Position numbers and translations under genes: made by a program. A stretch of 64,000 nucleotides of DNA from Blastococcus litoris (GTDB lineage: Bacteria > Actinomycetota > Actinomycetes > Mycobacteriales > Geodermatophilaceae), in the NCBI RefSeq assembly GCF_003075095.1, contig NZ_QCZF01000004.1, positions 310,001-374,000 on the forward strand, given 5' to 3'. How positions within the stretch are numbered: the first letter of the stretch is position 1; every line of letters starts with the position of its first letter. This document shows positions 43,906-52,028 of this stretch, piece after piece. The notes below the pieces were generated by a model. The model did not search any database, was not told the origin of the DNA, and was given only the letters and a program-made list of their open reading frames with translations.

Positions 43906-44820
43906 ATGGGACGACGGTTCGCGATCCGCCGGCGCATCGAGGCGCTGGACCCGCGCACGGACTTCGCCGAGATCTACCGGCTCATGGGCGCCTACGAGTT
44001 CCCGTGGGACATGAACCAGTCGCTGAGCTTCGCGCTGTTCCGCACCTACGCCGTCCCGAGCATCGGCGGCCTCCTGGCCCGCACCGGCGAGTTCACCGAG
44101 CGCACCCAGAAGCGCTACGACGACACGGTCCTGATCCTGGACGCCGTCCTGGAGCACGGCCCGGCCAGCGACGAGGGTCGCACCGCGATCCGGCGGATGA
44201 ACCAGATGCACCGCGCCCACGGCATCCCGAACGACGACCTGCGCTACGTCCTCGCCACCTTCGTCGTCATGCCGATCCGGTGGATCGAGGCCTACGGCTG
44301 GCGGCGGCTCACCGAGACCGAGCGGATCGCCAGCGCGAACTACTACCGCGACCTCGGACGACGGATGGGGATCCGCGACGTGCCCGAGACCTGGCAGGGG
44401 TTCGCCCACCTGCTCGACCGCTACGAACGGGAGCACTTCGCATTCGACCCCGGGGCCCGCGACGTCGCGGAGGCGACCCTCGACCTGTTCGCCACCTTCC
44501 CGCCGAACCACCGGCTGCCCGCGCCCCTGGTCCGGCAGATCTCCCTGGCCGTCATGGACGACCCGCTGCTCGACGCGTTCCGCCTGCCGCGCCCGAACCC
44601 GGTGGTGAGCGCTGTGGTCCGGGGCGGGCTCGCTGCCCGCGGGCGGGTCGTCCGCCTCCTCCCGCCGCGGGAGCAGCCCTACTTCGCCCGGCAGCTGCCG
44701 CAGGTCCGCAGCTACCCGGACGGGTACCGGCTCGCGGACCTCGGCACGTTCCCGGGCGGGTGCCCCGTACCGCACCCGCGGGAGGAAACGACACGGCGCT
44801 CACCCGAAAGGGCCGGGTAG
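43906..44820 (+). CDS. Oxygenase MpaB family protein (DUF2236)
   Basis: A 304-aa protein resembling the MpaB/DUF2236 group of heme-like oxygenases: RTDFAEIYRLMGAYEFPWDM near the N-terminus, the histidine-containing MNQMHRAHGIPNDDLRYVLATFVVMP, and later GWRRLTETERIASANYYRDLGRRMGI. Family members are often lipid- or polyketide-cleaving oxygenases, frequently membrane-associated. The ATG at 43906 is chosen because the similarity-bearing part starts there; ATG 43876 would add ten residues. The gene ends in TAG. Confidence 0.78.
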   Translation: MGRRFAIRRRIEALDPRTDFAEIYRLMGAYEFPWDMNQSLSFALFRTYAVPSIGGLLARTGEFTERTQKRYDDTVLILDAVLEHGPASDEGRTAIRRMNQMHRAHGIPNDDLRYVLATFVVMPIRWIEAYGWRRLTETERIASANYYRDLGRRMGIRDVPETWQGFAHLLDRYEREHFAFDPGARDVAEATLDLFATFPPNHRLPAPLVRQISLAVMDDPLLDAFRLPRPNPVVSAVVRGGLAARGRVVRLLPPREQPYFARQLPQVRSYPDGYRLADLGTFPGGCPVPHPREETTRRSPERAG

Positions 44821-44891
44821 CGGCGCCGGTCGTGGGCTATGGTGCTGAGTTCCGGCAACGAGGCCGGGGCGGGACGAGGGGGTGGTCGGCG

Positions 44892-45050
44892 ATGGACGCG
44901 TACGCGTTCCGAGACGCGGGCTCCCCGCCCGGCGTCCCCGCCCTGACCGGCGGGATGCTGCTCGCCCTGGCGATGAACCGGCGAGCGCGCGGCCTGCGGG
45001 GACTCGACGTCCTCCGCCGCAGCCAGGATCGGGCCCCGCCGCACCGTTGA
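44892..45050 (+). CDS. Small hypothetical protein (52 aa)
   Basis: A short reading frame starting with ATG after a weak GAGGGGG ribosome binding site. The product MDAYAFRDAGSPPGVPALTG continues with GMLLALAMNRRARGLRG, a possible short amphipathic segment. A -10-like TATGGT lies upstream near 44839. It ends 33 bp before a strong terminator, which favours a real transcript here. No family is recognised and coding is uncertain. Confidence 0.4.
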   Translation: MDAYAFRDAGSPPGVPALTGGMLLALAMNRRARGLRGLDVLRRSQDRAPPHR

Positions 45051-45083
45051 CTCCTCCGGAGTCCGCCGGCCATCCCCCTTCCT

Positions 45084-45121
45084 GACGCGTACCACCTCCG
45101 GTGGTCGCGTCTTTCGTTTTT
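45084..45121 (+). terminator. Strong intrinsic terminator directly upstream of the DksA-like gene
   Basis: GACGCG-T-ACCACC pairs with GGTGGTCGCGTC as a 12-bp stem with one bulged T and loop TCC, followed by TTTCGTTTTT. It is the only hairpin in the window with a true T tract. It ends 9 bp before the ribosome binding site of the next gene, so it either ends the upstream transcript or acts as an attenuator in the leader of the DksA-like gene. Confidence 0.82.
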
Positions 45122-45142
45122 CCCCTCACCGAGGAGAGCACC

Positions 45143-45454
45143 ATGACGCACACCCTGCCCAGCTCGTGCACCCACGACCGTTTCCGCGCCCTGCTCGACG
45201 AGCAGCGCGCCGACTGCGTCCGCCAGCGGGAGGAGGCCCTCGCCGAGTGCGCCCAGTCGGTCCCCGATCCGGTCGCGCAGCGCCGGGCCGCGGACCTCAA
45301 GATCACGATCGAGCAGATCGACGCGGCGCTCGCCCGCGTCGAGGCCGGTACCTACGGCCGGTGCACCGGCTGCGGGGCCGAGATCCCCGAGGAGCGGCTC
45401 GAGCTGCGCCCGTTCGCCGGCACCTGCGTGGCCTGCACCGCCGCCGCCCGCTGA
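45143..45454 (+). CDS. DksA/TraR-like zinc-finger protein
   Basis: A 103-aa protein. A coiled-coil segment (about 8-60, LLDEQRADCVRQREEALAEC) is followed by a TraR/DksA zinc finger with CTGC and CVAC pairs (about residues 74-98, YGRCTGCGAEIPEERL). Members bind the RNA polymerase secondary channel or act as small regulators; without the DxxDxA tip of DksA, a ppGpp cofactor role is not shown. A good ribosome binding site (GAGGAGAG) precedes the ATG. It lies one base upstream of the DadA-like gene, forming an operon. Confidence 0.85.
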   Translation: MTHTLPSSCTHDRFRALLDEQRADCVRQREEALAECAQSVPDPVAQRRAADLKITIEQIDAALARVEAGTYGRCTGCGAEIPEERLELRPFAGTCVACTAAAR

Positions 45455-45455
45455 C

Positions 45456-46706
45456 ATGACCGCCGCCGCACCCCGCGACGTCGCCGTCGTCGGGGCCGGG
45501 ATGGTGGGGCTGGCCACCGCCTGGTTCCTGCAGGAGGGCGGCGCTCGCGTCACCGTCCACGAACGGGACGCCGTCGCGGCGGGGGCGTCGTGGGGCAACG
45601 CCGGCTGGCTCACCCCCGGCCTGGTCGCGCCCCTGCCCGAGCCCGCCGTCCTCCGGTACGGGCTCAAGGCCGTCCTGGACCCGAGCTCGCCGGTCTACCT
45701 GCCGCTGCGGGCCGACGCCGGCCTGCTCCGGTTCCTGGCCGCCTTCGCCCGCAACAGCACCCCCGGCCGGTGGCGCACCGGCATGCGCGCCTTCGTGCCG
45801 CTCGCCGAGCAGGCGCTGGCCGCGTTCGACACCCTCGCCGCCGGCGGCGTGAGCGCGGCGACTCCCCGCAGCGAGCCGTTCCTCGCCGTCTACCGGTCGG
45901 AGCGGGCACGCGAGGGGCTGCTCACCGAGCTGCGGCACGTCGAGGACGCCGGCATGCACGACCTCCGCTACCGAGTGGTCATGGGGGCCGAGGCGCGGGC
46001 GATGGAGCCGCTGCTGACCTCCGAGGCCGGTGCGGCGGTGCGGATCTGGGGCCAGCGCTACCTGAACCCGCCGCAGTACGTGGGGTCGCTCGCGGACGCC
46101 GTGCGGGCCCGCGGCGGCGACATCGTCGAGGGCGGGAACGTCACCGGCGTGCGCGCGACCGACGACGGCGTCGTCGTCACCACCACCGCGGGTGAGCACC
46201 GGCACGACGCCGTCGTCCTGGCGACCGGTGCCCGGCTCGGCGCGCTGGCCCGGCAGTTCGGCGTCCGCCGGACCGTGGAGGCCGGTCGGGGGTACAGCTT
46301 CAGCGTCCCGGTCGATCGCATGCCCGGCGGCCCGCTGTACTTCCCGGAGGAGCGGGTCGCGTGCACGCCGCTCGGCGACCGGCTGCGCGTCGCCGGGATG
46401 ATGGAGTTCCGCCGCCCCGGCGACCCGCTCGACCCCCGGCGCATCACCGCGATCGTCGACGCGGTCCGCCCGTTCCTGTCCGGCGTCGACCTCGACGACC
46501 GGCAGGACGAGTGGGTCGGCTCCCGCCCCATCACCGCCGACGGGCTGCCGCTGCTCGGGTCGACGGCCTCGCCCCGCGTCTTCGTCGCCGGCGGTCATGG
46601 CATGTGGGGCATGGTGCTCGGACCGGTGACCGGGCAGCTCGTCGCCCGCACCGTCCTCAGCGGCGCGGCGCCGCCCGAGCTGCGCCCCTTCGACCCGCTG
46701 CGCTGA
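45456..46706 (+). CDS. FAD-dependent D-amino-acid dehydrogenase (DadA-like)
   Basis: A 416-aa DAO-fold flavoprotein. The N-terminal FAD motif is VAVVGAGMVGLATAWFLQ, followed by the substrate-side signature GASWGNAGWLTPG. The C-terminal region carries VGSRPITADGLPLLG and AGGHGMWGMVLGPVTG, as in DadA. DadA oxidatively deaminates D-amino acids, passing electrons to the respiratory chain; other glycine- or proline-type substrates are possible. It starts one base after the DksA-like stop and is followed by a perfect palindrome. Confidence 0.87.
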   Translation: MTAAAPRDVAVVGAGMVGLATAWFLQEGGARVTVHERDAVAAGASWGNAGWLTPGLVAPLPEPAVLRYGLKAVLDPSSPVYLPLRADAGLLRFLAAFARNSTPGRWRTGMRAFVPLAEQALAAFDTLAAGGVSAATPRSEPFLAVYRSERAREGLLTELRHVEDAGMHDLRYRVVMGAEARAMEPLLTSEAGAAVRIWGQRYLNPPQYVGSLADAVRARGGDIVEGGNVTGVRATDDGVVVTTTAGEHRHDAVVLATGARLGALARQFGVRRTVEAGRGYSFSVPVDRMPGGPLYFPEERVACTPLGDRLRVAGMMEFRRPGDPLDPRRITAIVDAVRPFLSGVDLDDRQDEWVGSRPITADGLPLLGSTASPRVFVAGGHGMWGMVLGPVTGQLVARTVLSGAAPPELRPFDPLR

Positions 46707-46730
46707 GGCGTCTGACGGATGTCAGACGCC
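46707..46730. promoter_or_regulatory. Perfect 10-bp inverted repeat upstream of the ABC/two-component operon
   Basis: GGCGTCTGAC and GTCAGACGCC flank GGAT, starting at the last two bases after the DadA stop. It could be a terminator for dadA (no T tract) or the binding site of the response regulator encoded in the following operon, whose first ATG is 54 bp downstream. Confidence 0.5.
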
Positions 46731-46783
46731 ATCGCCGACGTTCCGCACTACCTGGCGGCGCGCGGTCCCGACACGCTCGTCGC

Positions 46784-47680
46784 ATGGACCGACCGCCCGC
46801 TCTGGACATCTCCGGACTGACCGTCCGCTACGGCGGGACGACCGCTGTCGACGGCCTCGACCTCGTCGTCCCCGCCGGCCAGACGGTGGCCCTGCTCGGC
46901 CCCAACGGGGCCGGGAAGTCGACCACCGTCAACGCCGTCCTCGGCCTCCTCCACCCCGACGCCGGCCGCATCCAGGTGCTGGGCCGCTCTCCGCAGGACG
47001 CGATCCGCGCCGGCGGGGTGGGCGCGATGCTCCAGCACGGCGGGCTGCCGAGCGAGGCCCGTGTCGGCGAGGTGATCGACCTGGTGCGGCGGAGCTTCCC
47101 GACGGCGTGGCCGCTCGACGACCTGGTCGTCACCGCCGGCATCGACGGGCTGCTGGGCCGGCCGGTCGACGCTCTCTCGGGCGGTCAGCGGCAGCGGGTG
47201 CTGCTCGCCCTCGCGCTGGCCGGCGAGCCGCCGCTGCTGCTCCTGGACGAGCCGACGTCGGCCATGGACGTCGAGGGCCGCCGGGCCTTCTGGACGACGA
47301 TGCGCGGGCTGGCCGGTCGCGGGCACACCGTCGTCTTCGCCACCCACCACCTCGAGGAGGCCGACGCGGTCGCCGACCGGGTGGTCGTGGTCGCCGGCGG
47401 GCGGATCGTCGCCGACGGCTCGGCGGCCTCGCTCAAGGCGGGAGCGGCGACGCGGCGGATCAGCTTCACCGCTGTCGACGACCGCGACCTCGATGCGCTG
47501 CCGGCCGTCCGTGGCACCAGCCGGCAGGGCAGCACGGTGACGCTGTCGACCTCCGACGCGGAGGCGACGCTGCGGGCGCTGCTGGCCGCCGGCACCCCGC
47601 TCCCGGACCTGGAGGTCCGCGGCGCCAGCCTCGAGGACGCCGTCCTCACCCTCACCTCGACGATCGGAGCCGTGCGATGA
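46784..47680 (+). CDS. ABC-2 type exporter ATP-binding protein
   Basis: A 298-aa ABC ATPase of the drug/antibiotic export group, with Walker A GPNGAGKST (about residues 38-46), signature LSGGQRQR, Walker B LLLLDEPTSAMD and the H-loop FATHHLEEAD. A C-terminal extension (about 215-298) is typical of DrrA/YhcG-like exporters. It forms an operon with a permease, a histidine kinase and a response regulator, each start overlapping or nearly so. Such sets sense membrane-active compounds or lipid state and drive export. Confidence 0.9.
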   Translation: MDRPPALDISGLTVRYGGTTAVDGLDLVVPAGQTVALLGPNGAGKSTTVNAVLGLLHPDAGRIQVLGRSPQDAIRAGGVGAMLQHGGLPSEARVGEVIDLVRRSFPTAWPLDDLVVTAGIDGLLGRPVDALSGGQRQRVLLALALAGEPPLLLLDEPTSAMDVEGRRAFWTTMRGLAGRGHTVVFATHHLEEADAVADRVVVVAGGRIVADGSAASLKAGAATRRISFTAVDDRDLDALPAVRGTSRQGSTVTLSTSDAEATLRALLAAGTPLPDLEVRGASLEDAVLTLTSTIGAVR

Positions 47681-48423
47681 ACCCGCTGTTCGCCTTCCAG
47701 CTGCGCCGGGTCGCGCGCAACCGCCAGTACCTGATCTTCACCGTGGTGCTGCCGGCGCTGTTCACGATCTTCTTCACCAAGATCTTCGGCGGCATGGCGT
47801 CGGGCCCGGTGGAGTACCAGGAGCAGGCGGCCCTCTACATGGTCTCGATGATGGCCTACGGCGGGCTCGGCGCCGCCCTGGGCGCGACCATCCGCATCTC
47901 GTTCGACCGAGCGTCGGGCTGGCTGCGGCAGCTGCGCGTGACTCCGGTGCCGCAGACCCAGGTGCTCGCCGTCGACGTCGCGGTCGGGTCGCTGCTCACC
48001 CTGCCCAGCCTCGTCGTCGTGGCGCTGGTCGGGCGGTTCGTGAACGACGTCCAGCTGGGCCTGGGCCAGTGGCTGGCGCTGGTCGGAGTGCTCTGGATCG
48101 GCGCGATCACGTTCGTCGCCCTGGGCATCCTGCTCGGCCTCGCCCTGGACGAGAAGGCCGCCGGGGGAGCGATGGGCTTCGTCGGGGTCGTGCTCGCGAC
48201 CCTCGGCGGCCTGTGGGCACCGGTGGAGGTGTTCCCCGAGTCGCTGCGCACCGTGGCGCACGCGATGCCGTCGTACTGGTACGCCGAACTGGGTCGCGAC
48301 GTCGCCGCCGGAGCCGTGCCCTCGGGGACGGCGGCCCTGGTGCTGGCCGGCTTCACCGCGGGGTTCGCCGCCCTCGCGGTGACCGTGGCCCGGCGTCGTC
48401 CGCTGCACGCGGTCGCGGGCTGA
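47677..48423 (+). CDS. ABC-2 type exporter permease
   Basis: A 248-aa membrane protein with about six helices in the ABC-2 layout (NPLFAFQLRRVARNRQYLIFTVVLPALFTIFF at the N-terminus; the conserved late motif GLWAPVEVFPESLRTVAHAMPSYW). It overlaps the ATPase gene by four bases. Together they should form an exporter of a hydrophobic compound. The histidine kinase and response regulator downstream probably control or sense it. Confidence 0.9.
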   Translation: MNPLFAFQLRRVARNRQYLIFTVVLPALFTIFFTKIFGGMASGPVEYQEQAALYMVSMMAYGGLGAALGATIRISFDRASGWLRQLRVTPVPQTQVLAVDVAVGSLLTLPSLVVVALVGRFVNDVQLGLGQWLALVGVLWIGAITFVALGILLGLALDEKAAGGAMGFVGVVLATLGGLWAPVEVFPESLRTVAHAMPSYWYAELGRDVAAGAVPSGTAALVLAGFTAGFAALAVTVARRRPLHAVAG

Positions 48424-48443
48424 GCCGGGCTACGGTGCCGGGC

Positions 48444-49565
48444 GTGGAGCACGGGAGCCGCGGGTGGCGGCCGCGCTGGGGCGAGCTGGCGTGGGCGTCG
48501 CCGTGGCTGCTGTTCCAGCTCTTCCCGCTCGCCGACCTGGTCACCGAGCCCCGGCCGGTCGCCGTCCGGATCGTCGCGGGCGCCGCGCTGGTCGTCTTCA
48601 CCGTCGTCTACCTGATGGTGTTCGGCCGGGCCTTCGCCCGCGGTTGCGCCCCGGCCTACCGGGAGCTGGCGCTGGTGGCCGTCCTGGGCGTCGGTCTCGC
48701 CGTCACCATGGGGACGGCCTGGGCCGGTCTGATGATCTACCTGTCGGCCGCGGTGGCGGTCACCCTGCCCCAGCGATGGGTCTGGCCGGCGGTGCTGGCC
48801 GCGACGGCGGTCTGCGCGTCCGTCATCGCCCGCGAGGGCCTGCTCGAGGACGTCTTCATCCTCCCGGTCATGTGCGTGCTCACCGCGTTCGCGCTGCGGG
48901 GGACGCGAGCCCTGGTCTCCCTCAACGCCGAGCTGAGCGAGGCGCGCGACGAGCTGGCCCGCAGCGCCGTCGCCGAGGAGCGCATGCGCTTCGCCCGCGA
49001 CCTGCACGACCTGCTGGGCCACAGCCTGTCGCTCATCGCGCTGAAGAGCGAGCTGGCCGGCCGGCTCGCCGAGCGCGACCCGGTGCGGGCCCGCCAGGAG
49101 ATGGCCGACGTCGAGGCCGCCGCGCGCGGCGCGCTGGCCGAGGTGCGCGACGCCGTCAGCGGCTACCGGCAGGTCAGCCTGGCGCAGGCGCTCGCCGAGG
49201 CCCGCTCGGCCCTGTCGGCGGCGGGCATCACGCTGCGCGTCCCCGCGCCGGGGGAGCCGCTGCCCGGCGCCGTCGACGCCGTCCTCGGCTGGGTGGTGCG
49301 GGAGGCGACGACGAACGTGCTCCGGCACAGCGGGGCACGGTCGGTGGCGGTCGACCTGGTCACCGGCGCGGACGCCGTCACGCTCACCGTCACCGACGAC
49401 GGCCGGGGCGGGACGGCGCCGCGCGGTGCCGGTCTGGCCGGTCTGGCCGAGCGCGTGGCGGCGGTCGGCGGGCGGCTGGAGTCCGGCCCCGCCGCGGGGA
49501 GGGGCTTCGTGCTCACCGCCGTCGTCCCGGCGCGGGTGCCGGCCGCCGAGGCGGTGCCGAGGTGA
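48444..49565 (+). CDS. Sensor histidine kinase (HisKA_3/NarL-partner type)
   Basis: A 373-aa kinase with four to six N-terminal membrane helices (about 15-165, almost no extracellular loops), a HisKA_3 dimerisation domain with the phosphorylation site FARDLHDLLGHSLS (His about 187), and an HATPase domain (VREATTNVLRHSGA, DDGRGG). Intramembrane sensing is likely, as in DesK-type kinases. The GTG at 48444 is chosen, with 48435 as an alternative. It overlaps the response regulator gene by four bases. Confidence 0.9.
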   Translation: MEHGSRGWRPRWGELAWASPWLLFQLFPLADLVTEPRPVAVRIVAGAALVVFTVVYLMVFGRAFARGCAPAYRELALVAVLGVGLAVTMGTAWAGLMIYLSAAVAVTLPQRWVWPAVLAATAVCASVIAREGLLEDVFILPVMCVLTAFALRGTRALVSLNAELSEARDELARSAVAEERMRFARDLHDLLGHSLSLIALKSELAGRLAERDPVRARQEMADVEAAARGALAEVRDAVSGYRQVSLAQALAEARSALSAAGITLRVPAPGEPLPGAVDAVLGWVVREATTNVLRHSGARSVAVDLVTGADAVTLTVTDDGRGGTAPRGAGLAGLAERVAAVGGRLESGPAAGRGFVLTAVVPARVPAAEAVPR

Positions 49566-50167
49566 TCCGGGTGCTGATCGCCGAGGACCAGACGCTGGTC
49601 CGCGGCGCGCTGCGGGCGCTCCTGGAGCTGGAGGAGGACCTCGAGGTGGTGGCCGAGGTCGGTCGCGGGGACGCCGTCGTCGACGCCGCCCGCGAGCACC
49701 GGCCGGACGTCGCGCTGCTCGACATCGAGATGCCCGGCGGCGACGGCATCGAGGCCGCCCGCGCGCTCGCCACCGCCGTCCCCGGCTGCCGGGCGGTCAT
49801 CCTCACGACGTTCGGCCGGCCCGGGTTCCTGCGCCGGGCCATGGAGGTCGGCGCCGCGGGGTTCCTCGTGAAGGACGCGCCGGTCGCCGAGCTGGCCCGC
49901 GGGATCAGGGCGGTGATGACCGGCGAGCGGGTGATCGACCGGGAGCTGGCCGCCGCCGCCCTGGCCATCGGCGCGACGCCGCTCTCGGCGCGGGAGGCCG
50001 ACGTCCTGCGCGCGGCGGTCGACGGGGCCACGGTCGCCGACATCGCCGGGCGGCTGTTCCTCTCGGAGGGGACGGTGCGCAACTACCTGTCCTCGGCCAT
50101 CGGCAAGACCGGTGCCCGGACCCGCGTCGAGGCGGCGCGGGTGGCGGCGGAGAAGGGCTGGCTCTAG
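49562..50167 (+). CDS. NarL/FixJ-family response regulator
   Basis: A 201-aa regulator with an N-terminal receiver domain (acidic pocket ED at 8-9, phosphoacceptor Asp54 in LLDIEMPGGDG, conserved Thr and Lys in LTTFGR and FLVKD) and a C-terminal LuxR-type helix-turn-helix (about 138-195, LSAREADVLRAAVDGATVADIAGRLFLSEGTVRNY). It probably controls the exporter operon; the 46707 palindrome is a candidate target. It ends with TAG, overlapping the TAG of the convergent siderophore ATPase gene in the shared bases CTAG. Confidence 0.92.
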   Translation: MIRVLIAEDQTLVRGALRALLELEEDLEVVAEVGRGDAVVDAAREHRPDVALLDIEMPGGDGIEAARALATAVPGCRAVILTTFGRPGFLRRAMEVGAAGFLVKDAPVAELARGIRAVMTGERVIDRELAAAALAIGATPLSAREADVLRAAVDGATVADIAGRLFLSEGTVRNYLSSAIGKTGARTRVEAARVAAEKGWL

Positions 50168-50979
50168 GCCGTCGCGGCCGGCGCCATGTGGTGCCGGCCG
50201 ATCGGCAGCATCAGCGGCCGCCCCGACGTGGGGTCGGAGATGACCCGGCTGTCCAGCCCGAACACCGCCCGGACCGTGTCCTCGGTGAGCACCTCGGCCG
50301 GCTGGCCGACGGCGTGCACCCGCCCGTCGGCTAGCGCGACGAGGTGGTCGGCGTAGCGGGCAGCGAGGTTCAGGTCGTGCAGCACCATGACCACGGTCGT
50401 GCCACGCGTCCGGTTGAGGTCGGTCAGCAGGTCGAGCACCTCGACCTGGTGGGCGACGTCGAGGAACGTCGTCGGCTCGTCGAGCAGCAGCAGGTCGGTC
50501 TGCTGGGCCAGGGCCATGGCGATCCAGACCCGCTGCCGCTGCCCGCCCGACAGCTCGTCCACGCTCCGCTCGGCCAGCTCCGTCGTCTGCGTCGCCTCCA
50601 GGGCCGCGGCCACGGCGGCGTCGTCCTCCCGGCTCCACCGGGTGAACACGCCCTGGTGCGGGTGCCGGCCGCGGCCCACGAGGTCGGCCACGGTGATGCC
50701 CTCCGGCGCGATCGGCGACTGGGGGAGCAGGCCGAGGGTGCGGGCCAGCTCCTTGGCCGGCATGCGGTGCACGGAGCGGCCGTCGAGCAGGACGTGGCCG
50801 ACCCGGGGTGCCAGCAGCCGGGACATCGAGCGGAGCAGGGTCGACTTGCCGCACGCGTTGGCCCCGACGATGCCGGTGATCCTCCCGGCCGGGACGACCA
50901 GGTCGAGGCCCTCGATGACCGTCCGCTCCCCGTACGCGAGCGTCAGCTCCTCGGCGGTCAGCGAATGGGTGGCGGTCAC
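50164..50979 (-). CDS. Siderophore (iron) ABC transporter ATP-binding protein, FecE/FepC type
   Basis: A 271-aa ABC ATPase with Walker A GANACGKST (a variant with Ala and Cys where Gly and Ser/Gly are usual, but keeping GKST), signature LSGGQRQR, Walker B LLLLDEPTTFLD and VLHDLNLAARYAD. It energises uptake of ferric siderophores. The GTG at 50979 overlaps the preceding permease stop. It ends with TAG, overlapping the end of the convergent response-regulator gene. The operon order is binding protein, permease, permease, ATPase. Confidence 0.93.
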   Translation of the reverse strand: MTATHSLTAEELTLAYGERTVIEGLDLVVPAGRITGIVGANACGKSTLLRSMSRLLAPRVGHVLLDGRSVHRMPAKELARTLGLLPQSPIAPEGITVADLVGRGRHPHQGVFTRWSREDDAAVAAALEATQTTELAERSVDELSGGQRQRVWIAMALAQQTDLLLLDEPTTFLDVAHQVEVLDLLTDLNRTRGTTVVMVLHDLNLAARYADHLVALADGRVHAVGQPAEVLTEDTVRAVFGLDSRVISDPTSGRPLMLPIGRHHMAPAATA

Positions 50980-52028
50980 AGGCTGCCTCCGGCGCGGTTC
51001 GTGCGGACGATCAGGTAGATCAGGTAGGGCGCCCCGAGCACACCGGTGACGACGCCGACCGGGAAGCGCGTCCCGAGGGCGAACTGCCCGACCAGGTCGG
51101 CGACCAGCACCAGCAGCGCGCCGACCAGGGCCGCCGGGACCAGCAGCGAGCCGTCGGGGCCGACGATCCGCGCCGCGATGGGCCCGGCGAGGAAGGAGAC
51201 GAACGCGATCGGGCCGCACGCGGCCGTGGCGAAGGCGATCAGCCCCACCGCCGCGACGATGGCCACGACCCGGGTGCGCTCCACCCGGATCCCCAGGGCC
51301 GACGCCGTGTCGTCGCCGAGCTGCAGCGCTCCCAGCTCCCGCGTCTGCGCGAGCAGGACCGGCCCGAGGACGACGAGCGCGACCAGCGCCGGCACCGTCG
51401 CCTCCCAGGTGCTGCCGTTGAGGCTGCCGGTCAGCCAGCGCAACGCCTCGGCGAAGTCCCAGGCCCCTGCCTGGTCGAGCACGTAGGCGATGAAGCTGCG
51501 CGACATCGCGGCCACGCCGATGCCGATGAGGATGAGCCGGGTGCCGGCGACGCCGTCCTTGAAGGCCAGCAGGTAGACGAGCAGGGCGACCACGAGCGCG
51601 GCGACGATCGCGGTGACCGAGACGGCGGTGCCGCTCCAGCCGAGGACGACGATGGCGAACGCGGCGGCGGCGCTGGCTCCGGCGCTGATGCCGATGACGT
51701 CCGGGCTGGCCAGCGGGTTGCGGAGCATCGTCTGGAAGGTGACGCCGGCCAGGCCGAAGCTCAGCCCGGCCACGACCGCGAGCACCGCACGGGGCAGGCG
51801 CAGCCGGCCGACGGTGAAGGAGGCGCCGGGCACCTGCTCGCCGAACACCACCCGCAGGACGTCGCCGGGCGGGTAGAAGGTCTGCCCGACCATGAGGGCC
51901 GCCAGGAACGCGACGACCACGAGCGCGGCCAGGACGGCGACGACGAGGCGGCGGCGGGCGGCCCGGCGGACCCGGTTGCGCGCCACGGCGTCGACGAGCT
52001 CCGACGGCGGGGGGACGACGGCGGTCAC
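50976..52028 (-). CDS. Siderophore ABC transporter permease (FecCD family) 2
   Basis: A 350-aa permease with about ten helices. Family stretches are LPRAVLAVVAGLSFGLAGVTFQTMLRNPLASPDVIGIS and ACGPIAFVSFLAGPIAARIVGPDG, the latter near the ATPase-coupling loop. It forms a heterodimer with the preceding permease. Both ends overlap neighbours by four bases, so the whole set is translationally coupled. Confidence 0.93.
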   Translation of the reverse strand: MTAVVPPPSELVDAVARNRVRRAARRRLVVAVLAALVVVAFLAALMVGQTFYPPGDVLRVVFGEQVPGASFTVGRLRLPRAVLAVVAGLSFGLAGVTFQTMLRNPLASPDVIGISAGASAAAAFAIVVLGWSGTAVSVTAIVAALVVALLVYLLAFKDGVAGTRLILIGIGVAAMSRSFIAYVLDQAGAWDFAEALRWLTGSLNGSTWEATVPALVALVVLGPVLLAQTRELGALQLGDDTASALGIRVERTRVVAIVAAVGLIAFATAACGPIAFVSFLAGPIAARIVGPDGSLLVPAALVGALLVLVADLVGQFALGTRFPVGVVTGVLGAPYLIYLIVRTNRAGGSL

